From: Epinephelus fuscoguttatus
Taxonomy: Eukaryota; Chordata; Actinopteri; Perciformes; Serranidae
Direction: 5' to 3'
DNA length: 64,000 nt
NCBI RefSeq assembly: GCF_011397635.1
Contig: NC_064761.1
Span: 25,709,643-25,773,642 of the forward strand
The translations under genes were made by a program, and so were the position numbers. This document shows positions 35,150 to 46,541 of this stretch, piece by piece. Numbering within the stretch: position 1 is the stretch's first letter; each line of letters begins with the position of its first letter. The notes under the pieces were generated by a model that had not been told where the DNA came from, did no database searches, and saw nothing but the letters and a program-made list of their open reading frames with translations.

Positions 35150-35151
35150 GC

Positions 35152-35528
35152 TTATTACACGGCTAATTATCACTTAAATAAATAATTTGAGACAGAATAT
35201 TGATTAATTATACAATTTCTATTGATTTATAAATTAAATCGGGAGGAGAGAAAAAAAAACGCGGCTGAATCTGCGCTACAATAGATACAGGGAATCAAGA
35301 GAAAATGAAAATCATGAAATATCACGAAAATACTCCATCTTTGTATCTTGTAAATTAATATTTTGAAGCGGTAACAGCTGCGTTAGCCCGATTAAAAAAA
35401 GTAACTGTGTAAACTGCGTCCCTAGCAACGCTGGGCTACATAGCAACGGTCATTACACAGTAATATCAGACCTCTGAATGCCGTGACTGACCAATCAAAA
35501 TACAGCATTTAATAGAGCCGTGTAATAA
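35152..35528. mobile_element. Small DNA element, 13-bp inverted ends
   Basis: It begins TTATTACACGGCT and ends AGCCGTGTAATAA, a perfect inverse. The interior is non-coding. No convincing target duplication is visible, and the hairpin next to it may be part of the same or a related element. Superfamily not assigned. Confidence 0.55.
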
Positions 35529-36739
35529 AAGCTCTTAAATCCCCCAGCTCACTAGGTGGTCAGTCATTACGAACTCCTGCAGTGCAGCTTAACATTCTTC
35601 AAACCAACAGAATTTTATTATAATGTCTCGGGGGGATCCCAAAGTTTCCAAAGATACCAAATATGCCACAGTACATTTTGAGTGTTTATAAAATGTGTAC
35701 ACAGAACAAGGCATCTAAACTATTTTAATTTGATTGTGGAGTCATAAAAACACAGAGTCTTGAGTTTAAATATTTAACTTGGTGTAAACATTGTTTAGTT
35801 TTAATGAAGGGCTAGAGAAACACAATGCTGAATATAGACAATATTGGTAAACAGTGGGATAAGATCATTTTAAAAAAGCTTCTTAAAGGGGAATTAAATT
35901 AAACTGGGGTTAAACATGTACGCCTCAAAGGATTAACAAAACTGTATTCCACTTTTATTTAAAACAATCTACCACTCTACAGTCTGATGCGAGCTTTCCC
36001 TCTTTGCCAAAATAAAATTCTTGCCTTTGGTATGATGAATATTCTGTACAAATAATTCTCCAATGTTAATCCCTTTGGAGAAAAGTGTCCTCATCCAGAT
36101 ATTTAGGAGTCTTAATGCAGTGCCCTGAAGACAGTTGGCTTTTTGATTATGGTTCTCTATGTCGCAGAAGAGTTTTGAAAGATTTGGACAGTGGTTAGTA
36201 GTAATTAAGGGGGTTGACGATGCTCCACAATGACCCCGTTGACATGCTCATCCTGTGCACCCAGTTAAATCATACTTCTGGCCGAGCAAGACGTTTGGAA
36301 CCATCAGTGTAAATGTAGCGTCAATGCTGAGGAGCAAAGTTTCACAAGCTCCTTGCAGAAAGTAAGCTGACTATTGTTTGATACACACAAGGCTTCTAAT
36401 TACACTGACATAATAGTGAAATCTTGGGAATTGGAGACACATAACTCAACAACTATCCCATTGACATTTTGTTTTGAGAACCTCTCCGTGTCTCCCAGCA
36501 CGATGTTAAAAGGTGACAGTAGGTCAGGAAAGTTTCTGAGGCCTGCTGATGTTGTGAGCCTGTGCTGGAATTTTCTCTGTAAAGTCTGACCCATTCATGA
36601 TTCCGCTGTGAATGTGATGATTTGATTACAGCGCAGCAGGCAGTTTGTGGCTCAACTACAGCCCCCCTTTAGATGGCCTTAGATGGCCACATGGTGAGCT
36701 GAAATCTGCTGGCTTGGTCGTGATTAGAGGTCCAGTCGG

Positions 36740-36749
36740 TGTGTGTGTA

Positions 36750-36801
<52 letters not shown>
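36740..36801. repeat. (GT)n microsatellite
   Basis: About 30 GT units with TATG interruptions. The minus-strand open frame over it is an artefact of the repeat. Confidence 0.9.
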
Positions 36802-36803
<2 letters not shown>

Positions 36804-37651
36804 GGGTTATAGTCTGTGTGGCTAGTAATGATTGCAATGCTTTGGTGCAATCTTGCTGTGATTCGTTTTATCTTTCCTTTCCACCGTATTGAGAGAAATT
36901 CACAGAATTAGCCGAGCACACAGCAGCATGGGAGGACGTGTCTGTTTCCAGCTCCCACATCAGCTTGAACCCCAGCGAGGAATGTTGGACATACTGAATA
37001 TATGACTGGAAAATTAAGAGATTTTGCACAGACAGAGGTCATAGCAGTGCGTGTGCGTGAATCAGAGATGATGTGTCATTGTCATCTGCAGCTGATAGCA
37101 AGGGGACATAGGGAGGGTGAGCTCTGTCCTTGGAATGGATAAGGTTGACTTGGCAGGTCATTGGCCGCCAAGTCAGATTTATGTGTGATGTATGCGCGGG
37201 GTCGTTTTGCGGTTATTTGCAAAGTGACTGGGAGCACGACAGGAAGTAGCGCAGGAACAGATGACAGTACAAATTGTGAAAAAAAAATGTGCTCGAATGA
37301 AGGAAATGAAGACTGTGACTCAAAGGTCCATTTAAAGTTTGTGATACATAAAGTTGCTCAGCATCTGGGGCATGGAGCGATAGTTTACTGTAGGAAGTTT
37401 CACATCTTCAAGTCAAGTACGTGTTTAAGTTCCATACTTTAAAGGAATAATTAAGCATTTTGGGACCATAAACTATGTGTACGCCTTTTCCCACACACAA
37501 ACTGGTATTGATAAAGTAAGAATTTGTGGTGCGAACGTGTGAACTTAACACATTCCTCAGACCAGGCATACCCATGACCACACGGTTTCAGCTGAGATAG
37601 CTGCGGGTGAGATAACAAGGAGATTAAATATAAATTGAGAGATACAAAACA

Positions 37652-37906
37652 TTGTTTTTAGGTTGTTTGCCTATTGCACAATTAGAACGTTCTGTAAAAT
37701 GTCAGTGCGACACAGTTGATGAAAATGCACTTTCTTTACTGTATTTCTTACTAACAGGTCGAATGAATGGTGGAGGGGCACTAGTAGCATTTCTACAGCA
37801 CTTTATGGGGAACTGTGAGTGTGGAAATGAGGCTTGTGCACATGCACCCACTGCTACTATGATCGAGATTTATAAGACAGAATCAGGCACGCACATAGCT
37901 TTATAA
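37652..37906 (+). repeat. Repeat C internal fragment
   Basis: ACAGGTCGAATGA and GAACTGTGAGTGTGGAAATG, followed by GGCTTGTGCACATGCACCC, align in order with the inverse of 63020-63120 inside the element at 62911-63686. The terminal inverted repeats are not seen here, so this is a partial, older copy. Confidence 0.5.
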
Positions 37907-39359
37907 ATCTGACAAAAACAATACATATGCATGTTTCTGTTTTTGTGTGTATCCACAGTTTAAGTGGTGAATCTTCACAGAGTTTTATGCAGCCCCTGGA
38001 GTATCCACTGGTTGCTTGGCAACCTTGTGTTGCTGACAAGACTCCAGCGCCTGGCCAAGACATAGTCCTGCACATAAAACCACTACATGTTGTTTTGATG
38101 CTTTGGTTGTTGCGCAGATTAAACAAATGAGAGACAGGATTTTAATTACCAAGCTTTAAAGGTGTTGGTGTGTGGACTTCATTACATTTGGAGATATCTG
38201 GCTGCTGGCTGTAGCTTAGTATTTAGCAAACAGACATGAAAGTGGTATCAATCACGACATGTAACTCTCAGAAAGAAAGTGAACAAAAGTCATTTCAAAC
38301 ATGTTGAACTTTTCCTTTTAATGTACTCTTTACCTATCAGTATGTCTAAAACTTTCTAAAACACAAAGCTAACACCAGAGGAAGCCACTTGATACACTGC
38401 TGGTGATGGATCAGTGTTTGTGAAGTAATAAAAAGACACATCCCTGAAGTGAAAGGACTATTGCACAAGAGGGCAGAGCTGAAAGAGTTTATTTCACCTC
38501 TGCCCCTAACCAAAAAGTAAATAAAATTATAAGAACCCTCTGATAGATGTTATTTAGGTGAACATATTCTGCTTGTGCTTGCTGGGCAACGCCAAAACAG
38601 TTTAGATAAAATTCAAGTGCCTTCAAGTCTTCTCTCATCAAAATGTGTAAGAAAATAACTCATATTCATAATGGAAAACAGGCATCAGTGAAGAGATATG
38701 ACACTGGATACTGTCTCCACCATAGCAATGATCACATCTCTTTCTCCTCTGCACACACCTACAGTGCCAGCATGCTGCTCTCCTGGCTCCCCTGACCTAG
38801 CGTGCAGCGCTGTGCTTTGCCCAGACAGCCAGACATTGTGGCACTTGGCTGTGCCAAAGGCCTTCTGCATGACTGGATTTGAGTGGATAACGCACTAAAG
38901 GAATGTGGGTGCAGGCTGTGGCGTAACACACCAATATTGTTCTCGCCCTGATTAACAATTAAACGGCTGCAGGAGAGGAGGAGGCAGGAGGCTGCTAATG
39001 GGTCACTCACTGCTGGAAACACTGCAGTGGTTTGTGAGCTGGGATGAGACAGCAGCAGGTCGTGGAAGTGAGTTGGACTTGGCTCTGGGGTGACTTTGTC
39101 AAGCGCTGGCATCTGTGCATGTGTGGCTGAGGCCGAACAGAACAGCGGACCATCCAGAGGCAGGAGCTGACGGCAATCAGGAAGTTTTTTGATATAAGTT
39201 CCAAAGTCTTGATTAATTGAGAGAGATTTATCACAGTGACTTTACTCTGACCACAGTGTACTCTCAATTTATGGAAGATCACAGTTTCACAAAAAGGAAG
39301 ATTTGGACCGAGATTCACTGTCTGGATCCAACCAGCTGGAGAACAGCACTTAGATATAC

Positions 39360-39360
<1 letters not shown>

Positions 39361-39416
<56 letters not shown>

Positions 39417-39425
39417 TGTGTGTGT
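39361..39425. repeat. (GT)n microsatellite
   Basis: About 30 GT units with one TATG and one TCTG interruption near the right end. Confidence 0.9.
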
Positions 39426-40189
39426 CTGTGAGATAGCCTGTAAATTCTGGTTGTGTGTATTTTTCTTTGTGTTTGGTGATTATCAGTCTGGCCAAAGACT
39501 CCTGGGTGTCTGAGTGGAGAAATCAGGGCTTGGATGGAAAAACCAGAGTTTGCCAGGCATCTGTTCAGCTTCACTAGTGACTTGAACTATGCGTTGGCTG
39601 CTGCGGGGGTGCAAGCAGAGAAACCACTTCTATCTGTCATGTTATCTTCTACAAAGCAGACAGAATCCCCTTTTCTTTTCCATCACATCATGAAAAAGCG
39701 TAATGTATTTATTTCACAGTCAAGTGTGACGCCCACTCATACACACACAAGCTGAGTAGAAATGTGTTTTCCTCTGTAGACTTTGTGAGAAAAAAGAGCT
39801 GTGTACGATATTCAAAGCATATTTATGATTCAGAGTCTGGTTCAGGTTGTCTGCACACACTTCACAACATGGTGACTGAGCGGGCTGCCAGCAGCTAACG
39901 GTGCTAACTTTGTTACAGTGATAGCAAAGGCAACAGTGTTGACAGAGCTTACTGTGTTGACCAGATGGTGGGTGCTACATTTCGACAACTAGGCTATGGG
40001 TTGGGACACCTTTATTAGCGATAATTAACACATTCTCACTCCGACCTTGTCACATTTTGCCACTTGGTTATAGACTTTCCACATTGACATATGACGTGTA
40101 AGGTAGCCTGGGTCACAGTGGCAGCTTCTGCCTGTTGCCTGCATGTGTCTTTAACAAAATACACATCCGTTTTCAACTCATGACACTGG

Positions 40190-40431
40190 GCGCCTCCCGC
40201 TGGAGGTGTCCCAGGAACGTCTGACTAGTAGAAGGCCTCGGGGCAGACCCAGAACATGCTGGACGGATTACATATCTCGTCTGGCCTGGGAACGCCTTGT
40301 GGTCCCCCAGGAGGAGCTGGAAAGCGTTGCGTTGAGAGGGATGTCTGGGGTGCTTTACTCGGCCTGCTGCCCCTGCAACCAGGCCCCGGATAAGCGGATG
40401 AAAATGGATGGATGGATGGATGAATGGACGT
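40190..40431 (+). mobile_element. Non-LTR retrotransposon 3' end with (GATG)n tail
   Basis: The + strand encodes a LINE C-terminus-like stretch: GRPRTCWTDYISRLAWERL, then VPQEELESVALRGM. It is followed by CCCCGGATAAGCGGATGAAA and (ATGG)n at 40405-40430, a very common fish LINE tail. Strongly 5'-truncated, about 240 bp. Confidence 0.65.
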
Positions 40432-40730
40432 CCATTTTCACAGGAAGTGTACAGTTTGCACACAGTCTCTTTCAAAATAAATGTACAATATTGATACAAC
40501 ACTGCAAATTGACGTTTTGTTGCATTTAGCCAATACATACTTGTGGTTAGGTTTGGAAAAAAAGAACAGGGTTTGGCTTTACATTCTTACAGGAAGCAAA
40601 CACCAGCAGCATATCATGTCGACGTGAAAGGATGGCTTTTTTCGTTGGTGTCTGACACAGAAATCATTGCTCAAGTGTCTGTATTCCACGACTTCGGAAT
40701 GAGACCAGGTTGCTATACCCATCATAAGAG
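40432..40730 (-). repeat. Unnamed interspersed repeat B, copy 3, inverted
   Basis: Read on the minus strand it shows AAAGCCAAACCCTGTTCTTT, then CCAAACCTAACCACAAG, then TTTGAAAGAGACTGTGTG and CACTTCCTGTGAAAAT. The order matches copies 1 and 2. It begins at the (GATG)n tail of a LINE 3' end. Confidence 0.65.
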
Positions 40731-40866
40731 TGCTGTGCAGAGTGGCGGCTATGAGCTAGCCAGTGAGATGTACAGACAAGGACTGACATGCACGCGGCAG
40801 TGGACCATCTGTCATAACGAAGAACAGAGAAACTCAGATTACAACATACACAGAGGGAGTGTGACT

Positions 40867-41598
40867 AGGGTGCTTTCACACCTGCCCTGTTTGGTTCAGT
40901 TCAGCCAAACTCAAGTTCGTTTGCCCCCTAAGTGCGGTTCGTTTGGGCAGGTGTGAACACAACAATCACACTAGGGTGTGCACCAAAACAACCAGACCGA
41001 GACCTTCTTGAAGAGGTGGTCTCAGTCTGGTTACAAACTAACTCTCGTGCAGTTCGTTTGTGGTGAGAACATTTTCTGACCTCGATCTGAACCAACTGCA
41101 GTCACATGACACATTGTTTGGCTTAAACATGAGCATGTTACAGTCCTGGAGGATTATTAATGTGCACCTCCTCCTGTACTGCCTTAATATGCACATTCAG
41201 CACATCCAATGCATCAAAACATTGTTTTCTAGTTGGAGCCGCGCCTCGTTTTCAAACTGTATGGTTTGACTAAAATGAACAATGACAGTAATATAGTCCA
41301 CGATGACCAGTGCTAATATCAACCTGCGTAGTTGTCCCTCCATTGTGATATCAGAAAGTGTCACATTTATCTTGTAAGTGTGCTCTTCTTCAATGTTTTG
41401 TTTACTTCCTGGATTTTTCCCGCATGGAAATTCTGACCAATCAAGAGCAGATTTCTCACACAAGGCATTTGATCTGGTTCACTTGTAAATGCTGCCCTGA
41501 GAACACGAATCAACTCTAGGCAATTATTCAGCTTTGTAACAGAATTAGTCCCTGATTCAGACCAAAGCAAGACAACTCTAGGCCTGAAAGCCCTTTAA
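40867..41598. mobile_element. Probable DNA transposon MITE, about 730 bp
   Basis: The left end AGGGTGCTTTCACACCTGCC resembles the inverse of the right end (AAAGGGCTTTCAGGCCTAG), and the first 170 bases show several CAGTTCGTTTG-type inner repeats typical of a common fish MITE. Target duplication not resolved and family not assigned. Confidence 0.45.
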
Positions 41599-42784
41599 TC
41601 TTTGCTCAGGACGCCTTTACTCCGCTGTATCTTTACACAGCAAATAGTTGACTGGTGCTCTATTAATGCTTCAAAGTTCATATAAAGCTCCTTTAAGTCA
41701 ACTTAAAGTTTTCCGGATGTGCTGCTTCAGACAAACAGTTTGCTGTCAACCAGCAGTGCTTTCATCAAAGAGAAGGAAGCTTTTATGCTAAAGAAGAAGA
41801 ACGAGCATTGATCTGTGTTCTTGACTTATTCATACACCCATGGGTGTGTCATACACTGTAAACTTAGCCTTTAATACAGGGGAGACAGAAAGGGCCAGTG
41901 TGTACACTGACTATTGGTGTTGTTAATTTTCTTTTTACCAAAATGTTTGTTCACGTGAAGCCAGCAGCCAGTTCAGATTTATTCAGAGTGTGACTGAACA
42001 CATATTTGGCTTTGGGCACAAATGAAGCCAACCTTTTAGTCCGCACAGAGTAAAATGTTCCACAGGTTTTCTGAGGTATCCTATATCCACCTCACGGCTT
42101 GTTCTGCACAACAGTGAGCTATAAACTGTGCTAACGTCTCAGGTTGCTTCTTTCCTCAGCAGATTATTTCTCGGAAGTGGAGAGCTGTGGGCTTCGAGGA
42201 GGGAACCACAAAGAGGGTAGAGGGTATAGGAAATCGAATTTGATGTGGAAAACACTGGAAAATGAGGTCGTTTTCTAAGTTGGTGGTTTCTCTCTAAGTT
42301 GAAGTGTAGAAGGTTTTTATCCTTTTGTCTTCAAGACCTTAAACATACACAGTATAGTTTAATAAACATCTAATCTGAGGGTCCTGTATTGAACTGAGAG
42401 CTTCTCTGGTAAATTGGTAAAATTTCTGTCCTCTGTGGCAGACGGTTTGTGGTATTTGGTATGTGGCTGCTGCATTGTGGTCCCAGCAGCAGGGAGCCTG
42501 CCCAGAGCCACAGCAGGGTCACATGTCTCCTATGGACTTTTTCCACTGGCTTGGTGAAGCACACATTTGTGATCACATGTTGTGATTGTATGCATTTCCA
42601 CTGCGTACTCACAGTTAACTGTTCTGATACAAGAGCAGGGCCAAACAAGACCAGTCTCCACCCTTGACTGAACTGTGACATCGGCTGGATCAGCATGAAT
42701 CGTGGTCCTTGAGCAAGTGGTAATGATGTTTGTTGTGAGCATAACTCTATAGCTGAATTCTCAATTGTGAATTATTATAGGTTT

Positions 42785-43764
42785 TTCTGTGCTAGTAAAT
42801 CTAATATCTTTGGGGTTTAGGGCTGTTGATTGGACAAAACAAGTTATTTGAAGATGCCACCCTGGGTTGTAGAAATTGTGATGGGAGTTCCTTACTGTTT
42901 TCTGACATTTGGACCAAACAATTAGTTAATAAACCAAAAAAATATTCTGCAGATTAATTGATTGAATCATTAGTTACAACTAGGGCTGCCCCTGATTAAG
43001 AATGTTCCCAGTCATCCAAAAATCGTCGTTTGGGAGCCATTAGTTGACTGGTCACCTGCATGTTTACAATATTAATGTAATTATCAAATTATATATTTTG
43101 GGCTAGGCAACACAGTGATTTGAGTTCAAGGTCTGAACCCTCATTAATATACCATGTACCAGCCCTGGAAATCAGGGGCTGACACATGCAGCATCTTTAA
43201 CCACCTGGAAAACGCGTGGTCAGGCTCTGAGCGCTACTCTTATGCCTTTTCTGTGCCAGCTTTCAAGAGCATGGCGGCAGGTTGCATCTCAAGTTGCCAA
43301 GCAACCTAAACAAGCATTGTGTAGCCTGTTTACCTGAAATCCTGAGTGCAGAGCTGAGTGTCTTCCAGGCGCTGTTTATAAGTGTGTAGGCCTATCATCC
43401 GTGGGACAGCCCCTACACTGAAATTATCAACTTTTCCGTGTTTATCAGACTGAATATTTACAGAAGAAGAGAAAGATATCTGTTGGCTGTGATTGGTTTG
43501 TAACGTGACTCCTGTCTGACTGCTGAGCGTGGCCTCTTCCTGTGTCTGTCCTTTCAAATTAAATTCCCACATGGTCCAGTCATATAGGTTTTGATTTATT
43601 TTGATGATTTTGATTCAAGTTGTTGTTCTTGTTGTTGTTGTTATTTTTTTGTTTTTGTTTTTTTCCTGCGACTAAGCGACCAATGAAATCTTGCTGACTG
43701 CTGACCTTTCTTGCCGACTAACGTTTGGTCGATTATTAGGGGACAGCTCAAGTTACAACCCTAG
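42785..43764. mobile_element. hAT-type element split by a second hAT element
   Basis: The left part has the familiar sequence TTGATTGGACAAAACAAG, then TTAATTGATTGAATCATTAG. Its end, GTTACAACCCTAG (43752-43764), is separated from the body by the insertion at 42981-43751. The left terminus is not defined. Confidence 0.55.
42981..43751. mobile_element. hAT-type MITE nested in another hAT
   Basis: Ends TAGGGCTGCCCCTGATTA and, inverted from the right, TTGAGCTGTCCCCTAATAA. A perfect 8-bp target duplication, GTTACAAC, lies at 42973-42980 and 43752-43759. The interior has GTCGACTAA/TAGTTGACT-type motifs and a (GTT)n run near 43620-43640. No transposase frame. Confidence 0.75.
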
Positions 43765-45867
43765 AATACAGTAATAATGTTAAACTGGGTGAACTATAAT
43801 CACATTACACTTAGTGTATATACTGTATGTATTACATCAACCTGCACAGGGACTGCAGAGGAAAATTTGCCTTTTGGCCAAATCTGATACATTTACATCA
43901 GGTTGATGTTAATTAATGTGTGTTTTCCTTGAATTTTCCTCGTCATTTTTACACAGAACAAGATCAAGCTCATTTTAAAATGTAAATTCTGGATCCTGTG
44001 CCAAATCCTCCGGTGCTCCTCAGAAGTGAGAATCATTCATCTTTTGAGGGGAGTTTATTTGCCTTTTTGACCCCACAGCTGTTTCCTGTAAAATTCAATT
44101 AGAAGTGTTGATTGTTTATCCAGGCCCTCTCTGCTGTCGTCAGTCTGCAGGGCGATGGTCCCATGGTGCCTCTGTAGTAAATGTGTGTTTATGTGGCACT
44201 GTTTATGTGTGTGTGTTGTATGTGTGTGTTTTAGCGTGTGTGAGAAGTTTAAGGTGTATACAGTTGGATATCAGAATGAGTTTCTAATGAAAAGGTCCGA
44301 GGTCAAGCTTGAGATAAACTTCAGCCACGTCCTGTTTTAAATGTTCCAGATGTCTTTGTTTCACACCATGAAAAGACAACATTACAGCTCTCTTAATCCA
44401 CCCTATGCTACACATCACCAAGTTAACTCCGACAGCTGGCATAGAGAAAGGGAGTATTTCCAATATGCACACCCCCCCTCCTCCTTTTTTCTACCTACGA
44501 CTGCCAAAGAATAATTCATCTTAGCAGTGCATAACGCCAGGATTTCCAACTATTATCCCCCGCTGCTCTGTGACCTGCTTATCTTCGCTGTTAGATCTCA
44601 GCGTCTCCTCTCCCTGCGAGGGTTTTTCCCTGCAGGGAAACAGGTAGTATTACACCTATTTAGAAGGTAGGCGAGAGTGGTTTTCATGATCCCATGATGA
44701 CCTGACCCCTGGCCGACACTGACCCTGCAGCGTCTCCACATCTGGTCCAGATTTGTGTGAATTGCAGCTAATAACAGTGTTAAACAGCATTAGGCACAAG
44801 GAGCCACAGACAGGCCTGTCTTCTTTATCAGAGTCTGTGGATTAGGGGAAAGTGAAGTTGAGGCTTAAATGTGTCCTTAAGCACTTCTTTCTTGAGTTGC
44901 ACTGATGTCATCTGTAGCCAGTGAGAAGTCTTTCTCAGTGGCTCAGGCAATGAGACGATGAGGTCATGGCAATCAACGTACTGCTGGTCTCAGTTTTTAT
45001 CTGTCAGCTGTATGCCTATCTAAACAGTGGCCCTTTATTTCACAAAGCTGCTTTATAGCCCTAATCTGCCTCTTGACCGCTGTTCTTTATCCATCCAGCT
45101 TAAATTGAATTGAGACAATTATTTAGAGAAAAATCATTCATCTGTTTCTAAAATAAATCCCTCTAATTCCTCTTAGAAAGCTGAAAGTAGTGGTGGACTC
45201 CAAACGTGGATGGGTCATACGTGGTGGCTGCCAGAGATGGTGATTAAACAGGATAAAACAGACAGCTTTGATTCCTCATAAGAGCCAATTGTCCTTACAG
45301 AACCTCTGCTGTACATTTTAGGACTTTCCTTGAGCAGCAGGAGTATATCATCTGCAAAGAGTTAAAGCCAGGTCAGTTTCACCTCATCTCCCGCTGGCTC
45401 CTGCAGCAAGCTTTAAAGATTAGCTGCTCTGATTAATAGGACATAAAGTAAATTAGAGTAACTCAGCAATGAACATCTTTGACAGCTCTTTGGATTGGAA
45501 AATAAAAGAGTTCATAACAAATTAATCATCTGTCTGATAGAGTTATGACCCATCTGCTAACTGCAGGGCTGCAACAAATTACCTTAACAAATCAGTTTTT
45601 CTGATTATTAGCAATTAATTTAACTTGCTCACTTACACAGTGGTGGAAACCAGCTATGACTACAGCACTGACATGTCATACCCTTTTAAGTTAATATGGT
45701 TAACATGCGAGCTTACAGTTACCTATTAACAAATCCAACAGTCATGGAGCAACATCAGCATTCATCTTCTTGTCTTGTTTCTGTCCATGTGATGAATATA
45801 AGTCCAACATGTACTCTCTTTTAGCTCTGTTTTCATCTCCACCACCTCAGTAGCAAAATATCTGCTG

Positions 45868-46541
45868 GGGTCAGTTGCACAAAACACCTTAAGATTTTCA
45901 TTTAAGTTCTAGTTAAGGTTACCTCAAAATAAAATTAGTTGCACAAAACATCCTCAAGTCTTCTCCTTAAGGTTTCCTTAAAATGTTCTGTATGTATGAT
46001 TTTTTCCTTGTCTTGGTCTTATACTTAAGAAATCCCTAGACCGTTGCACCTTAGGGACCAAAACAAGGTTAAAAAAAAAAAAAAAAACTTAAGGTACCTC
46101 TGGCTCTCTCTTAATGGAAACATGACCGAGTTGGTGATAAAGGAAAAAAAAAACCGAACACACCATTTTCTGTTTTCTGGTATTTGGGGATCAAATTTAC
46201 TTTGTAGTTTGTGCTGTCTATGATTGCATTCCTCCAGAAGTATTTTTTCCTCCTCTCACCAATATGGTTTTTCTTGTCTATTCTGTTGCCATTTTTCCAC
46301 TAACTATAAGCCAACTTTGTGAGATGACAACAGGCATCACAAGTGTGAGTCCAGGCAAACAAACAATCTCCATGGAAACTTTTACTGCTTTACTTGCAGT
46401 AAATGAGATAATGTTTGTCTTTAACTAAGTAAACCTTTTAAGGGATTCTGTGCAACTGTGCATTCCCTCAGTTAAGGAAAACTTAAGCCCTAAATGTCAT
46501 ACTTAAGGAGAAAACCTAAGGTGTTTTGCATAACTGGTCCC
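45868..46541. mobile_element. DNA MITE with inverted ends, 674 bp
   Basis: The left end GGGTCAGTTGCACAAAACAC is matched by the inverse of the right end (GGGACCAGTTATGCAAAACA). CTTAAG motifs are repeated through the arms. Target duplication is unclear (TGCT-like bases on both sides). PIF/Harbinger is possible but not proved. Contains an A-rich run at about 46071-46087. Confidence 0.6.

Noticed and set aside
36656..36850. Minus-strand frame with a Thr-His repeat
   Set aside because: It is only the translation of the (GT)n microsatellite.
39007..39495. 162-residue minus-strand frame
   Set aside because: A Thr-His run from the (GT)n tract plus non-matching flanks. No gene structure.
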